64,000 bases of DNA, from positions 121,397 through 185,396 of the forward strand of contig JAAYIK010000005.1 in NCBI GenBank assembly GCA_012523465.1. Reading direction: 5' to 3'. The position numbers and the translations under genes are program-made. This DNA is from Lysobacteraceae bacterium. GTDB lineage: Bacteria; Pseudomonadota; Gammaproteobacteria; Nitrococcales; AK92. Under the pieces are notes generated by a model. That model had not been told where the DNA came from and did not search any database. It was given only the letters and a program-made list of their open reading frames with translations. Of the stretch, positions 1-8,981 are shown in pieces (positions within the stretch are counted from its first letter, which is position 1; every line of letters starts with the position of its first letter).

Positions 1-299
1 ATCTGTTCGGCATCGCCATCGGCCTGCTGTGGCTCTCCACCGTGCCGCTGACCAACGGCATCGTCGCCACCGTGTTCGGTGTGCGCCATCTATCGATGCT
101 GGGCGGAATCGTGTTTCTGTTCCACCAGCTCGGCTCCTTCGCGGGCGTCTGGCTGGGCGGGTACATCTATGACCTCGCCGGCAATTACGATATTGTGTGG
201 GTGCTGAGTATCCTGCTTGGCGTGGTGGCAGCCGTGCTGCACTGGCTCATCAGCGAGCGGCCTCTCGAACGCCCGACGCTCAGCGAGGTACGCGCATGA
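1..299 (+). CDS. MFS transporter, C-terminal part (5' end outside window)
   Basis: Open from the left edge (first full codon at base 3) to a TGA at 297-299. The roughly 98 visible residues hold three hydrophobic segments, including a stretch around FLFHQLGSFAG followed by GGYIYD, as in the last helices of major facilitator carriers of the oxalate/formate and monocarboxylate type. It ends in a short charged cytoplasmic tail. The substrate cannot be told from this fragment. Its stop overlaps the start of the next small gene (ATGA), so the two are probably translated together. Confidence 0.8.
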   Translation, partial: LFGIAIGLLWLSTVPLTNGIVATVFGVRHLSMLGGIVFLFHQLGSFAGVWLGGYIYDLAGNYDIVWVLSILLGVVAAVLHWLISERPLERPTLSEVRA

Positions 300-427
300 C
301 ACCGGCCAAACGCATCCTGCTCGTCCTGGCGGTCCTCGCCGTCGCTGCCCTTGCCTTGAGCCTGGCTTGGTGGAGCTGGCTGGCCAGCGACCCCGGCATG
401 CTGCTGTTCGGCGTCCGGCTCTGCTGA
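296..427 (+). CDS. Small single-pass membrane protein, coupled to the MFS gene
   Basis: A 43-residue reading frame whose ATG overlaps the MFS stop codon in an ATGA junction. The protein has a short basic N-terminus (MTPAKR), one long hydrophobic helix rich in Leu, Val and Ala, a WWSW aromatic patch, and a short tail ending in Cys. I do not recognise a family. The coupling and single membrane segment suggest a small accessory peptide for the upstream carrier, but that is inference. A chance ORF cannot be excluded because the gene is so short. Confidence 0.5.
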   Translation: MTPAKRILLVLAVLAVAALALSLAWWSWLASDPGMLLFGVRLC

Positions 428-772
428 GTCGGCGCCCGCTAAAACCCCGCCTTTTTCGCAGGCCCGCCACCTTCTCGTCCGCTTCCGGGCTGGTCTCATA
501 TCCACCGCTGCGGCTGGCGCGTACGCTTGCGCGCCAGCCGCTCGACGAAGATCACGCAGCGCCCAAGACCCGACCGAAACCCGCCCACAGACTCCTTGTA
601 AATCAATCGGATAGACGAACGATCGGAAAGCTTGCGAAAAATTGGCCGAATCCGCGCAAGCTCGGTCCGGCGTCGCTTTCGCGACTTTATCCACAGGCTT
701 GCCCACAGAAAATGTGGATAACGCCGGCAGGCGTCGGCCCCCGTGCGGCGGCGGCATGCCGCCGGCCTTACC
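428..772. other. Intergenic region with a DnaA-box cluster
   Basis: No convincing gene lies in these 345 bases. The downstream part is less GC-rich than its surroundings and carries two perfect 9-base DnaA boxes facing each other (listed separately), with the degenerate copy TTGCCCACA between them. A further ACA-ending element, CCGCCCACA, lies near 585. Both flanking genes point toward this region, so it is a convergent intergenic space rather than a promoter region. Confidence 0.5.
687..721. promoter_or_regulatory. Inverted pair of perfect DnaA boxes
   Basis: TTATCCACA at 687-695 and its reverse complement TGTGGATAA at 713-721, separated by 17 bases. Both match the strong consensus TTATNCACA exactly. 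The gap holds a weaker TTGCCCACA. Such clusters occur at oriC and at DnaA-titration or DnaA-regulated sites. None of the usual oriC neighbours (dnaA, dnaN, rpmH, gidA) is in the window, so the role is open. Confidence 0.55.
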
Positions 773-1300
773 TCAGTGGATCTGCCGCAAGGTCAACTTG
801 TCGCCCCGCTGGGTGAATTCGAGCTCGCGCAAGAAGCTCATCCCCAAAAGTACCTTGTCGCTGTCGGTGTTGGGGTTGATGCTGCCGCGGACGTCGCGCA
901 GCTCAATGTCGCCCAGCGCCACGCTGTCAAGCCAGGTGGTATAGCCGTAGACAATGCCGTTGGCCGTCTGGAAGCTGACCTGGCGGCCACGCTCGAGGCC
1001 CAGGCGGTCGGCCAGATGCAGCGGCACGGACACGTCGCTGGCGCCGGTGTCGAGCAGGAACACCACGTCGTGGCCGTTGATGCGGCCGCTGGCCACATAG
1101 TGGCCATAACGGTTGCGCTCCAGCACGACCTCGCTGTAGCCCGCCCCCGTGCGCGTCACCAGCTGCTGGTTGGGATTCAGCTGGCGCTCGTTCCAGCGGT
1201 CGAAGAACAGGGTGTGCAGGCCCAGCATCACCGCCCAGAAGGCGACGCACATCCAGCGCGTGATGTGGGCGTTTTCATTGGCGGGAGCTGGTGAAGTCAT
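773..1300 (-). CDS. Membrane-anchored retropepsin-like aspartic protease (TIGR02281 type)
   Basis: A 175-residue protein with one N-terminal membrane helix (about residues 15-33) and a C-terminal clan AA aspartic protease domain. The catalytic triplet is D84-T85-G86 in FLLDTGASDV, followed by the PLHLADRLGL region and the LLGMSFL motif near residue 152, all typical of the TIGR02281 group. Like retropepsins it has a single DTG, so the active form should be a dimer. The start was taken at MTSPAP because the longer frame runs through the opposite-strand phospholipase gene. Substrate unknown. A second member of the family is at 50769-51470. Confidence 0.85.
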   Translation of the reverse strand: MTSPAPANENAHITRWMCVAFWAVMLGLHTLFFDRWNERQLNPNQQLVTRTGAGYSEVVLERNRYGHYVASGRINGHDVVFLLDTGASDVSVPLHLADRLGLERGRQVSFQTANGIVYGYTTWLDSVALGDIELRDVRGSINPNTDSDKVLLGMSFLRELEFTQRGDKLTLRQIH

Positions 1301-1469
1301 CTCTTGTTGCTGCTCATGATGCGGTCCGATCACCCCAAAACGAACATCAAACGATGCATTGATGACAATGGCATCATCTTGCCAGAAATTCATCCAAGCA
1401 GCGCCGGCGGTGCGGCCCCGGCAGCCGATCTGGAGCCAGGGCTCGGCTTGAGGTACGGTGCTGGGCGTG

Positions 1470-3017
1470 ATGAAGCGTCTCGTACTCGCCCCGCTTTGCC
1501 TGATTCTTGCGCTGGCCACTGCGATGCTGCCGGCCGGCTGCGCGCGGCTGCCGCCGCTCGATGCCCGCACACCGTCCCGGGCTTTCACCGACACCGCCGA
1601 CACCAGCCTTGGGCGCGCCATCGCGCCCATGGTGGAAGCCCATCCCGGCAAGTCCGGCATCGTCGCGCTGACCGACGACCTGGACGCCTTTGCCGTGCGC
1701 GTCCTCCTCGCCCAGGCCGCCGAGCGCTCGCTTGACGTACAGTACTACATCTGGCAGCAGGACCTGTCCGGCACCCTGCTGCTCGAGGCCCTGCACCGCG
1801 CCGCCGACCGCGGCGTGCGGGTGCGGCTGCTGCTGGATGACAACAACACCCGCGGCCTCGACAAACTGCTGGCCGCGCTCGACGCCCATCCCAACATCGA
1901 GGTGCGGCTGTTCAATCCGTTCCTACATCGCCGCTGGCGAGCGCTGGGCTACTTGAGCGACTTCGCGCGACTGAACCGGCGCATGCACAACAAGTCGTTC
2001 ACGGCCGACGGCCAGGTCACCATCATCGGCAGCAGCAACATCGGCGACGAGTACTTCGGCGCCGGAGACTTTTTGTTCGCGGACCTGGACGTGCTGGCCA
2101 TCGGTCCCGTGGCGGCGGATGTGGCGCAGGATTTCGATCGCTACTGGAACAGCCCCTCCAGCTATCCGGCCGCGCTCATTCTCGATCCGGCGGAGGCGGC
2201 CGCTCTGGCCGAGCTGGGCGCTGGCGCCAACCTGATCGCGCGCGACCCGGCGGCGGCCGAATACATGCGCCAGCTTGCCACCTCGCGGCTGGTGCAGGAG
2301 CTGCTGTCAGGCCGGCTCCAGTTCGAATGGGCCGTCACCCGCATGCTCAGCGACGATCCGGCCAAGGGCCTGGGACAGGCCACCGAGGACATGCTACTGC
2401 CCAGCCGCCTGTCGGAGGTGCTGGGCACCCCGCAGAAGGAACTGCTGCTGGTCTCGCCCTATTTCGTCCCTACCGCCGCCGGCGTCGCAGCACTGGCCGA
2501 CCTGGCGCGGCGCGGCGTGGCCGTCAGCGTCTTCACCAACGCCCTGGAGGCGACCGACGTGGCCGTGGTGCACGCCGGCTACGCCAAGCGGCGCAAGGCG
2601 CTGCTGGAGGCGGGCATCCGCTTGTACGAAATGAAGCGCGAGATCGCCTCACCCCGCATCCGTGACCGCGGCCTGACCGGCAGCTCGGCCTCCAGCCTGC
2701 ACGCCAAGACCTGCGCAGTCGATCGTCAGCGCGTTTTCATCGGCTCTTTCAACTTTGACCCGCGTTCGGCCCGGCTCAACACCGAAATGGGCTTCATCAT
2801 TGACAGCCCACGGCTGGCCGAGGCCATGGCGGAAGCCTTCGCCAGCGCCATCCCGGAACTAGCTTACGAGGTGCGCCTTGCCCCCGACGGCAAGCTGGTA
2901 TGGATAGAGCGCCAGGATGGAGAAGAAAAGGTCCTCGCGCGCGAGCCGGGCACCCGCTTCTGGCAGCGGCTAGCGGTGCGGCTGATCGGCTGGCTGCCCA
3001 TCGAGTGGCTGCTGTAG
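1470..3017 (+). CDS. Phospholipase D-family lipoprotein, cardiolipin synthase C-like
   Basis: A 515-residue protein starting with a basic N-terminus, a hydrophobic helix and a lipobox-like LPAGC, so probably a lipoprotein. It carries the two HKD motifs of the PLD superfamily: H173-N-K175 followed by GSSN, and H411-A-K413 followed by GSFN and the downstream Asp/Glu residues. Length and layout resemble ClsC (YmdC), which transfers phosphatidyl groups to make cardiolipin, though other PLD-family transferases or nucleases are possible. An in-frame GTG at 1458 is an alternative start; the ATG at 1470 gives a standard signal peptide. Confidence 0.85.
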   Translation: MKRLVLAPLCLILALATAMLPAGCARLPPLDARTPSRAFTDTADTSLGRAIAPMVEAHPGKSGIVALTDDLDAFAVRVLLAQAAERSLDVQYYIWQQDLSGTLLLEALHRAADRGVRVRLLLDDNNTRGLDKLLAALDAHPNIEVRLFNPFLHRRWRALGYLSDFARLNRRMHNKSFTADGQVTIIGSSNIGDEYFGAGDFLFADLDVLAIGPVAADVAQDFDRYWNSPSSYPAALILDPAEAAALAELGAGANLIARDPAAAEYMRQLATSRLVQELLSGRLQFEWAVTRMLSDDPAKGLGQATEDMLLPSRLSEVLGTPQKELLLVSPYFVPTAAGVAALADLARRGVAVSVFTNALEATDVAVVHAGYAKRRKALLEAGIRLYEMKREIASPRIRDRGLTGSSASSLHAKTCAVDRQRVFIGSFNFDPRSARLNTEMGFIIDSPRLAEAMAEAFASAIPELAYEVRLAPDGKLVWIERQDGEEKVLAREPGTRFWQRLAVRLIGWLPIEWLL

Positions 3018-3162
3018 ACGGCGCGACAAAACTTCAAGAACAAATCGCAACAATCTGAAAATTAATCGCTTTTTACTCTGCAGGCCACAGACGGCCGATG
3101 ACGAGCTTGGAAGCCTGCCGCTTGGCGTCAAGAATCGCAAGCAAGCAATTGATTTTCCAGCA

Positions 3163-4398
3163 TCAACCCTCTTCCTTAGCCAGTCCGCTCGCCTTGCTCA
3201 CGCCCCGCAGCCGATGCAGACCGAAGGCTCCCGCCGCGCAGACCAGCATCGCCCCCGCCAGCGGCAAGGCGCTCGGTACATGCCAGAGGCTGACCAGGGT
3301 TGCGGCGGCGGTGCCGAGCAGGAATTGCAGAGTGCCCATCAATGCCGACGCCGAACCGGCCTCTGCGCGCTCCACCTGCGCCAGTGCCAGCGCCGTGGTG
3401 TTGGGGCCGATGAAGCCAAGGCTGGCGATGAAACCGAACAGCCCCAGCATCATCAGCACCAAGCTGCGCGAGCCGCTCAGCGCAGTAACCAGCATCAACA
3501 ACCCAGCCAGGAGCGGAAACCAAATGGAACGCAGCAGTATGGTCTCCGGTGCCCAATAGTGCAGCAGACGGGCGTTGACCTGCGAGGCGCCGATCAGCCC
3601 CAGCGCGTTAAGTCCGAACAGCCAGCCGAAGTGCTGCGCGGGCACGCCGTAGAGCTCGATCAGCACATGGGGCGAGGCGGCGATGTAGGCGAACATGCCG
3701 GCAAAGGCCAGGGCGCCACACAGGGCATGGATGAGGAAAGGGCGGTTGCGGATGAGCGCGGCATAGCCGCGCAGCACCTCGCCCGGACCGAGCGAGGCCG
3801 AGCGCTCCCGCGGCGCGGTCTCGCGCAGCCACAGGCGCACCGCGATCAGCAGCGTCACGCCAAAGGCCGCCAGCAACCAGAAAATCCCGCGCCAGCCGGC
3901 CACTACCAGCACCCAGCCGCCCAGCAGCGGAGCCAAGATCGGCGCCAGCCCCATCACCAACATCAGCAGTGAAAACGCCCGCGCTCCTTCCTGCGCCGTG
4001 GTACGGTCGCGCACCACGGCGCGGCTGATGACGGTGGCCGCGCTGCCGCCCAGGGCCTGCAGGAAACGCCAAATCGCCAGCGCCCCGACGTCATGGGTAA
4101 GCGCGCAGCCGACCGAGGCCGCGACATAAATCATCAGACCGATGTACAAGGCCGGCTTGCGGCCGATGTGGTCGCTGAGCGGGCCGTGGACCAGCTGCCC
4201 CAGCCCCATGCCAATGAGGAACACAGCCAAGGTCAGCTGCACGTTGGCAACAGAGCTGCCTAGGCTGTCGGCAATAGCCGGGAAGCCGGGCAAGTACATG
4301 TCGATGGACAGCGGCCCGATAGCGGTCAGCGCGCCGAGCAGCCACAACCAGGCAGGCACTCGCCTGCCGAGCGCAGAATCAGACTGGGATGCTTGCAC
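3163..4398 (-). CDS. Bcr/CflA-type MFS multidrug efflux transporter
   Basis: A 411-residue, 12-helix carrier. The first helix ends in the family signature SIDMYLPGFPAIA, and loop 2-3 carries GPLSDHIGRKPALY, the MFS motif A. The Arg-Asp pair around SRAVVRDR is also typical of the drug/H+ antiporter-1 family. It would export drug-like or amino-acid compounds with proton exchange at the inner membrane. It sits between the PLD lipoprotein and the peroxiredoxin with no sign of an operon. The substrate cannot be predicted. Confidence 0.88.
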   Translation of the reverse strand: MQASQSDSALGRRVPAWLWLLGALTAIGPLSIDMYLPGFPAIADSLGSSVANVQLTLAVFLIGMGLGQLVHGPLSDHIGRKPALYIGLMIYVAASVGCALTHDVGALAIWRFLQALGGSAATVISRAVVRDRTTAQEGARAFSLLMLVMGLAPILAPLLGGWVLVVAGWRGIFWLLAAFGVTLLIAVRLWLRETAPRERSASLGPGEVLRGYAALIRNRPFLIHALCGALAFAGMFAYIAASPHVLIELYGVPAQHFGWLFGLNALGLIGASQVNARLLHYWAPETILLRSIWFPLLAGLLMLVTALSGSRSLVLMMLGLFGFIASLGFIGPNTTALALAQVERAEAGSASALMGTLQFLLGTAAATLVSLWHVPSALPLAGAMLVCAAGAFGLHRLRGVSKASGLAKEEG

Positions 4399-4528
4399 GA
4401 AAGACGTCCTCGACCAGCGCAGGTCGCAAGGTTCGGAAGTCAGAGGGAAACGCGGCGCAGCATGATACCTTCAGCCGCGGCCGGTTTGCAGCTGATTTGT
4501 GCATGCCCCGCACCGGGCGCCGAACGGC

Positions 4529-5065
4529 TCAAGAGTCCGGCTGCCTGCGCTCGATCCCGAGCTCGGCCAGGGCCTTGACCATGTCCTCGGCCGAGGTCTC
4601 CGGCCTGACATTGGTGTCGATCTTGAGCACCCGCCCGTCCTTGCCAATGTAAATGGTGTGGCGCCTGGCGTAACCCAGCGGGTGCAGCACGCCGTAGGCC
4701 TTGGCCACCGACTTGTCCTCGTCGCTGAGCAAGGGAAAGTCCGCCCCCGTCTCGACGGCAAAGCCCCTATTGCTGTCCAGGGGGTCGACGCTGGCCATGA
4801 AATAGGCGACGTCGAACTGGTGGATCAAATGGCCGTTCTCGGCCAGCGACCTGCACTCGATGGTGCAGCCGCGGGTATAGGCCTTGGGGAACCAGGCGAT
4901 CACCACCGCCTGCTTGCCACGGAAATCCGCTAGGCGATAAACCTTGCCGTCCGAGCCCGGTAGCTCGAAATCCGGCGCCAGGTCTCCCACCACCAGCGCG
5001 CTTGCGGGCGCCGCCAGGCTGGCCAGCGCAAGCCCCAGAAAAAATCGCCGCATCCGCTCAAGCAT
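4529..5065 (-). CDS. Exported peroxiredoxin (AhpC/TSA, Bcp/PrxQ-like)
   Basis: A 178-residue protein with an N-terminal signal sequence (basic MLERMRRF, hydrophobic core, ASA site near residue 23) and a thioredoxin-fold peroxiredoxin domain. The active site reads P60-KAY-T64-RG-C67. A second cysteine is at C71, four residues on; in E. coli Bcp the resolving cysteine is five residues on. It should reduce peroxides in the periplasm with an unknown reductant. The start at 5065 is supported by GGAGGAGAAG just upstream; a longer frame to 5116 lacks such a site. Confidence 0.82.
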   Translation of the reverse strand: MLERMRRFFLGLALASLAAPASALVVGDLAPDFELPGSDGKVYRLADFRGKQAVVIAWFPKAYTRGCTIECRSLAENGHLIHQFDVAYFMASVDPLDSNRGFAVETGADFPLLSDEDKSVAKAYGVLHPLGYARRHTIYIGKDGRVLKIDTNVRPETSAEDMVKALAELGIERRQPDS

Positions 5066-5416
5066 GGTGCCTTCTCCTCCCAGCCCTCCAATGGGTGCAA
5101 TGTTAGCCGATTGCACCGTCCGGCACCCGTTCCGCCGGCCGTCTCGCGACCTGGCTGTGGTATAGTGGCGCCGGCCTTCGCTGGCATCCCTGGATAGGCT
5201 ATCCTCTCATGGTCCCGCGCCCATGGTCAGCCGACCCGGTTTCGTGTCCGGTCTTCCTGCCAGCGCCGCATCCTGCTGTCTCAACGTGCCGACCTCGTCA
5301 GCAGCCGCATGGCGCCCGCGCGCCACGGGGAGCGGCGTGCGCCCTGCCGACCGCCTGCGGCGAGCGGCGCCGGTCGCGCCACCTCCAGCGCTGCTGGGTT
5401 GTTTTGTAGTTGCAAA
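5066..5416. other. Intergenic region between divergent peroxiredoxin and MFS genes
   Basis: No gene supported. It should hold the divergent promoters of the peroxiredoxin and the MFS exporter. A perfect 6-1-6 inverted repeat, GGATAG-G-CTATCC, lies at 5192-5204 and could be a repressor site. A TATAGT hexamer lies at 5161-5166 but I see no matching -35. ORFs seen here are short and GC-driven. Confidence 0.3.
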
Positions 5417-6847
5417 ATGAAGCAAGCCTCGACTTCGGAAACGCACCTCGGTCAGAACACCCTCAGCTGGAGCACCCTGCTCTCCGGCGCCAACCTAATC
5501 CGCTCCATCGCGCTCAGCGGCGGCGTCGCCCTGCATGCGGTCAACCTGTACATCACCACCACCATCCTGCCGTCGGTAGTGAAGGACATCGGCGGTCTCG
5601 ACTACTACGCCTGGAACACCTCGGTGTACGTGGTCGCCTCCATCGTCGGCGCCGCCCTGTCGGCACAGTCGCTGACCCGCTTCGGCCCTAAGGTGGCCTA
5701 TGCGCTGGCCGGAGTCATCTTTGCCGTCGGCGCGCTGCTGTGTGCAGCCGCGGTATCCATGCCCATGATGCTGGCGGGCCGGCTGGTGCAAGGCCTGGGC
5801 GGCGGCATGCTAGTCGCCCTGCCCTATGCCATGACCCGCATCGTGTTCCCCGAACCCCTGTGGCCCCGGGCGATGGCGATGATCTCCGGCATGTGGGGCA
5901 TCGCCACCCTGCTCGGCCCTGCCATCGGCGGGATCTTTGCCGAGCTGGAGCTGTGGCGAGTGGCGTTCTGGATGCTGATTCCCCTGATCGGCCTGTTCGG
6001 CGCGATGGCGGTCATCGTGCTGCCTGGGCGGCGGGGCGACCTGGCGCCGCCACCGCCCTTGCCGGCCCGTCAGCTGGTGCTGCTGACGGCCGCGGTGCTG
6101 GCCGCCTCCATCGCCAGCGTCAATAACGACCGGCTTTGGAGCCTCGTCAGCCTGCTCCTGGCCGGGCTGCTGGCCTATGCTCTGATGCGGGTCGATGCCC
6201 GCGCGCCGCAGCGCCTGCTGCCGCGCGGTAGCTTCCGAATCGCCTCTCCGCTAGGCGCGCTGTACGCCATGTCCGCGCTGCTCGCGGTCACGGTCAGCTG
6301 CACCGAGATCTTCGTGCCGCTGTTCCTGCAGGAGTTGCACGGCCACTCGCCGCTGCAGGCCGGCTACATCGCCTCGTTGATGTCGGTGGGCTGGACTCTG
6401 GGCTCGCTGATCACCTCCGGCCTGCAGGGGCGGCGCTTGGTCTTCACGCTGCGCGCCTCGCCGCTGCTGTCGTTGGCCTCGCTTACCGTGCTAGCCGCCC
6501 TCGTCCCCTGGCCCGGAGCGGCCGGCTGGCGGCTGACGGCGTCGATCTGCCTGGCCCTGATCGCCGGCGGCATGAGCGTCGGCCTAGCCTTTCCGCACCT
6601 GGCCTCGCGCGTCCTGCAGGTCGCCCCCGAGGACGAGCAGGACCTAGCCGCCTCCTCGATCATGACCGTGCAGCTGGGTGCGACGGCCTTCGGGGCGGCG
6701 CTGGCAGGCCTGACCGTCAACCTCGCCGGCTACGCCGGCGGCCCCGGGATGGACGTCGCCAACGCGGCCCGCTGGCTGTTCACGGTCTTCCTGCTGGCGC
6801 CCGCCTTGTGCCTGAAGCTGCTGTGGCCCCGCGCCGCCGACGACTAA
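5417..6847 (+). CDS. MFS transporter (DHA2-like exporter)
   Basis: A 476-residue polytopic protein. Helix 1 reads into LYITTTILPSVVKDIGG, the start signature of DHA2-type exporters, and helix 5 carries a Gly-rich antiporter-like stretch GLGGGMLVALPYA. Enough hydrophobic segments are present for 12 to 14 helices. The start was placed at MKQAS (5417) because upstream residues in the same frame are low-complexity and unlike a transporter N-terminus. It likely exports drugs or metabolites using proton exchange. No adjacent regulator identifies the inducer. Confidence 0.82.
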   Translation: MKQASTSETHLGQNTLSWSTLLSGANLIRSIALSGGVALHAVNLYITTTILPSVVKDIGGLDYYAWNTSVYVVASIVGAALSAQSLTRFGPKVAYALAGVIFAVGALLCAAAVSMPMMLAGRLVQGLGGGMLVALPYAMTRIVFPEPLWPRAMAMISGMWGIATLLGPAIGGIFAELELWRVAFWMLIPLIGLFGAMAVIVLPGRRGDLAPPPPLPARQLVLLTAAVLAASIASVNNDRLWSLVSLLLAGLLAYALMRVDARAPQRLLPRGSFRIASPLGALYAMSALLAVTVSCTEIFVPLFLQELHGHSPLQAGYIASLMSVGWTLGSLITSGLQGRRLVFTLRASPLLSLASLTVLAALVPWPGAAGWRLTASICLALIAGGMSVGLAFPHLASRVLQVAPEDEQDLAASSIMTVQLGATAFGAALAGLTVNLAGYAGGPGMDVANAARWLFTVFLLAPALCLKLLWPRAADD

Positions 6848-6933
6848 AGTTCCCGCTGCAGCTGCCGTAACAATGAGAAGCCGGCCGCCGCGAGCGGACG
6901 CAGTTCGATCAACCTATGCAGAGCGGGCATCGC

Positions 6934-8559
6934 ATGAGTCTTTTCGAGCGCTTACGGAATCTGAAAATCTGGGTTCGCCTTCTGATCTGCATCTGGGGAA
7001 TGCTGGCTATTGCCTGGACCTCGATGATCGGCTGGGTGGTGTACGAGCAGCGCAAGGTTGCGCTCGACCAAGCGGCGGGCTTCAGCGAAACCCTGCATGA
7101 CATGACCCTGGCCGGGCTGACCACGCTGATGATCACCGGCACCATGAACCAGCGCGATGCCTTCCTGGACCAGATCAAGGAGCTGCACGACGTACGCGAC
7201 CTACGCGTGGTGCGCGGCCCCGGCATCATTCGCCAGTTCGGCCCGGGGCTGGAGGAATCGAAGCCGATCGACGCCATTGAGCGCGCCGTGCTAGAAACCG
7301 GTCGCCCCTACGTCGCGATGGAGCCGGACGGCCAGTACCTGCGCGCCGTCTATCCCGCGCGCAACCTGCGCAACTACCTCGGCAAGGACTGCGTGACCTG
7401 CCACGCCGTGGTGCCGGAGGGCGAAGTTCTCGGCGCGGTCGCCATGCGCGTCTCGCTGGAGAAGGTCAATGCCGCTGCCCGCAGCTTCGGCTGGACCATC
7501 TTCCTTACCGCCGTGCTGGCCAGCTTCCCCCTGCTCGGCGTGGTGTACTGGTTCATCCGCCACTTCGTCACCCGCCCCCTGCAGGCCATGACCGCGGGAC
7601 TGTTGGACATCGCCAGCGGCGGCGGCGACCTCACCCGCCGGCTGCCGGTGCGCGGCGGCGACGAGATCAGCCAGGCCTCCAGGGCGTTCAACAACATGAT
7701 GGAGAAGCTGCATGAGCTGATCCGCCGCGTGGTCAGCTCCTCCGAGCACCTGTCGCAGGCCGCCGAGCAGGTGTCGCGCGTCAGCGACCAGACCAGCCGT
7801 GAAGTGGAGCTGCAGCGCTCCGAGATCGAGCAAGTGGCGACCGCCATGAACGAGATGGCTGCGACCGCTCAGGAAGTGGCCCGCAACGCCCAGCATGCCG
7901 CCGAGGCCGCGCAGGCCGGCAGCGAGGCGGCCACCAAGGGCGGCGAGGTGATCCGGCGCACGGTGGTTGGCATCCAGAAACTGGCCGAGGACGTGCAGGC
8001 GGCCGCCGAGGTCATCCACAAGCTGTCCGCCGGCAGCAAGCAGATCGGCGCCGTGGTCGACCTGATCCGCGGCATCGCCGAGCAGACCAACCTGCTCTCG
8101 CTCAACGCCGCCATCGAAGCGGCCCGCGCTGGCGAGACCGGCCGTGGCTTCGCCGTGGTGGCCGGCGAGGTGCGCTCACTGGCCAACCGCACCCACGAGT
8201 CCACCGAGCAGATCCAGAAGATGATCCAGGAGCTGCAGGCGGACATCTACGGCGCGGTCGAGGCCATGGAGAAGGGCCACGATCAGGCCCAGACCACGGT
8301 GATCCACGCCGGCGAGGCGGGCCAGGCGCTGGAAGACATCACCAACGCCGTCAACATCATCAACGACGTCAACACCCAGATCGCCAGCGCCGCCGAGGAG
8401 CAGAGCGCGGTGGCCGAGGAGATCAACCGCAACATCACCAACATCAACGACGTTGCCGACCGCAGCGCTTCCGGCGCCGTACAGACCGCGGCCGCAGGCG
8501 ACGAGCTGGCGCGGCTGGCCCGTGAGCTGCGCCGCCTGGTGGGCGAGTTCAAGGTCTAG
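6934..8559 (+). CDS. Methyl-accepting chemotaxis protein with CxxCH haem-type sensor motif
   Basis: A 541-residue chemoreceptor. Layout: membrane helix about 12-36, periplasmic sensor region about 37-182, second helix about 185-208, HAMP about 210-265, then the cytoplasmic coiled coil with the conserved hairpin tip around [19 protein letters not shown]. The sensor region contains C153-V-T-C156-H157, a c-type haem attachment motif, preceded by Leu-Gly-Lys-Asp. This resembles haem-containing periplasmic sensors of redox or oxygen-sensing receptors such as those in Desulfovibrio and Geobacter. No che genes are nearby, so it would feed a remote array. An upstream ATG at 6916 is an alternative start. 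Confidence 0.88.
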   Translation: MSLFERLRNLKIWVRLLICIWGMLAIAWTSMIGWVVYEQRKVALDQAAGFSETLHDMTLAGLTTLMITGTMNQRDAFLDQIKELHDVRDLRVVRGPGIIRQFGPGLEESKPIDAIERAVLETGRPYVAMEPDGQYLRAVYPARNLRNYLGKDCVTCHAVVPEGEVLGAVAMRVSLEKVNAAARSFGWTIFLTAVLASFPLLGVVYWFIRHFVTRPLQAMTAGLLDIASGGGDLTRRLPVRGGDEISQASRAFNNMMEKLHELIRRVVSSSEHLSQAAEQVSRVSDQTSREVELQRSEIEQVATAMNEMAATAQEVARNAQHAAEAAQAGSEAATKGGEVIRRTVVGIQKLAEDVQAAAEVIHKLSAGSKQIGAVVDLIRGIAEQTNLLSLNAAIEAARAGETGRGFAVVAGEVRSLANRTHESTEQIQKMIQELQADIYGAVEAMEKGHDQAQTTVIHAGEAGQALEDITNAVNIINDVNTQIASAAEEQSAVAEEINRNITNINDVADRSASGAVQTAAAGDELARLARELRRLVGEFKV

Positions 8560-8981
8560 GCGCTGCCTGGCGGGGGCTGCCCCGGCGCAGGCCCCGCCCT
8601 TGCCTCTCCTGCCCGGGCCGCAAGGCGCTCCATTTCCCGGCAGCCGAGCACCTCACTGAGGTCCGGCTCGAACTCCTACCGTTTTCAGATCACTGGGAAT
8701 CCCGCCCACGGGCAAAGGCCGCGAGGGCATTGCCCGCTTGCACCAGCGCGCCGCGCCGGATGGACAAGGGCGGCTCGCCGAAGCAATCCTCGAGCAGGTC
8801 GATGCACGGGCAAACGGGCGCCTGGGCAATCTCATGCATGCCGGCTTGCCGGGCCACCACCCGGGGCGGCTTGAAAAGGTCCGAGGCCCCCCCTGACTTG
8901 CCGGCGGCACGCCGGGTGGCGCTGTAAACGACGCGTCCGTCCTGCTACCGTTTCGGCAGGCAAGAACAAGGGAGTGCTCCG
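8560..8981. other. Gap between chemoreceptor and nuclease genes, one possible small ORF
   Basis: The first 130 bases are C/G-rich with weak dyads and no clear T-tract, so no terminator is claimed. From about 8690 the minus strand carries an open frame with coding-like composition (listed separately). The rest should hold the promoter for the nuclease operon starting at 8982, but no convincing -10/-35 pair is visible. Confidence 0.3.
8690..8839 (-). CDS. Possible small cysteine-containing protein
   Basis: A 49-codon frame starting at ATG 8839 (MHEIAQ) and ending at a TGA at 8690-8692. It contains C-P-C followed by C about seven residues on, and an amphipathic C-terminal half. The same frame stays open upstream for about 35 more codons with coding-like residues but without an ATG; a GTG at 8857 could start it. 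It is divergent from the nuclease pair. I recognise no family. It could also be the degraded end of a larger gene. Confidence 0.35.
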   Translation of the reverse strand: MHEIAQAPVCPCIDLLEDCFGEPPLSIRRGALVQAGNALAAFARGRDSQ

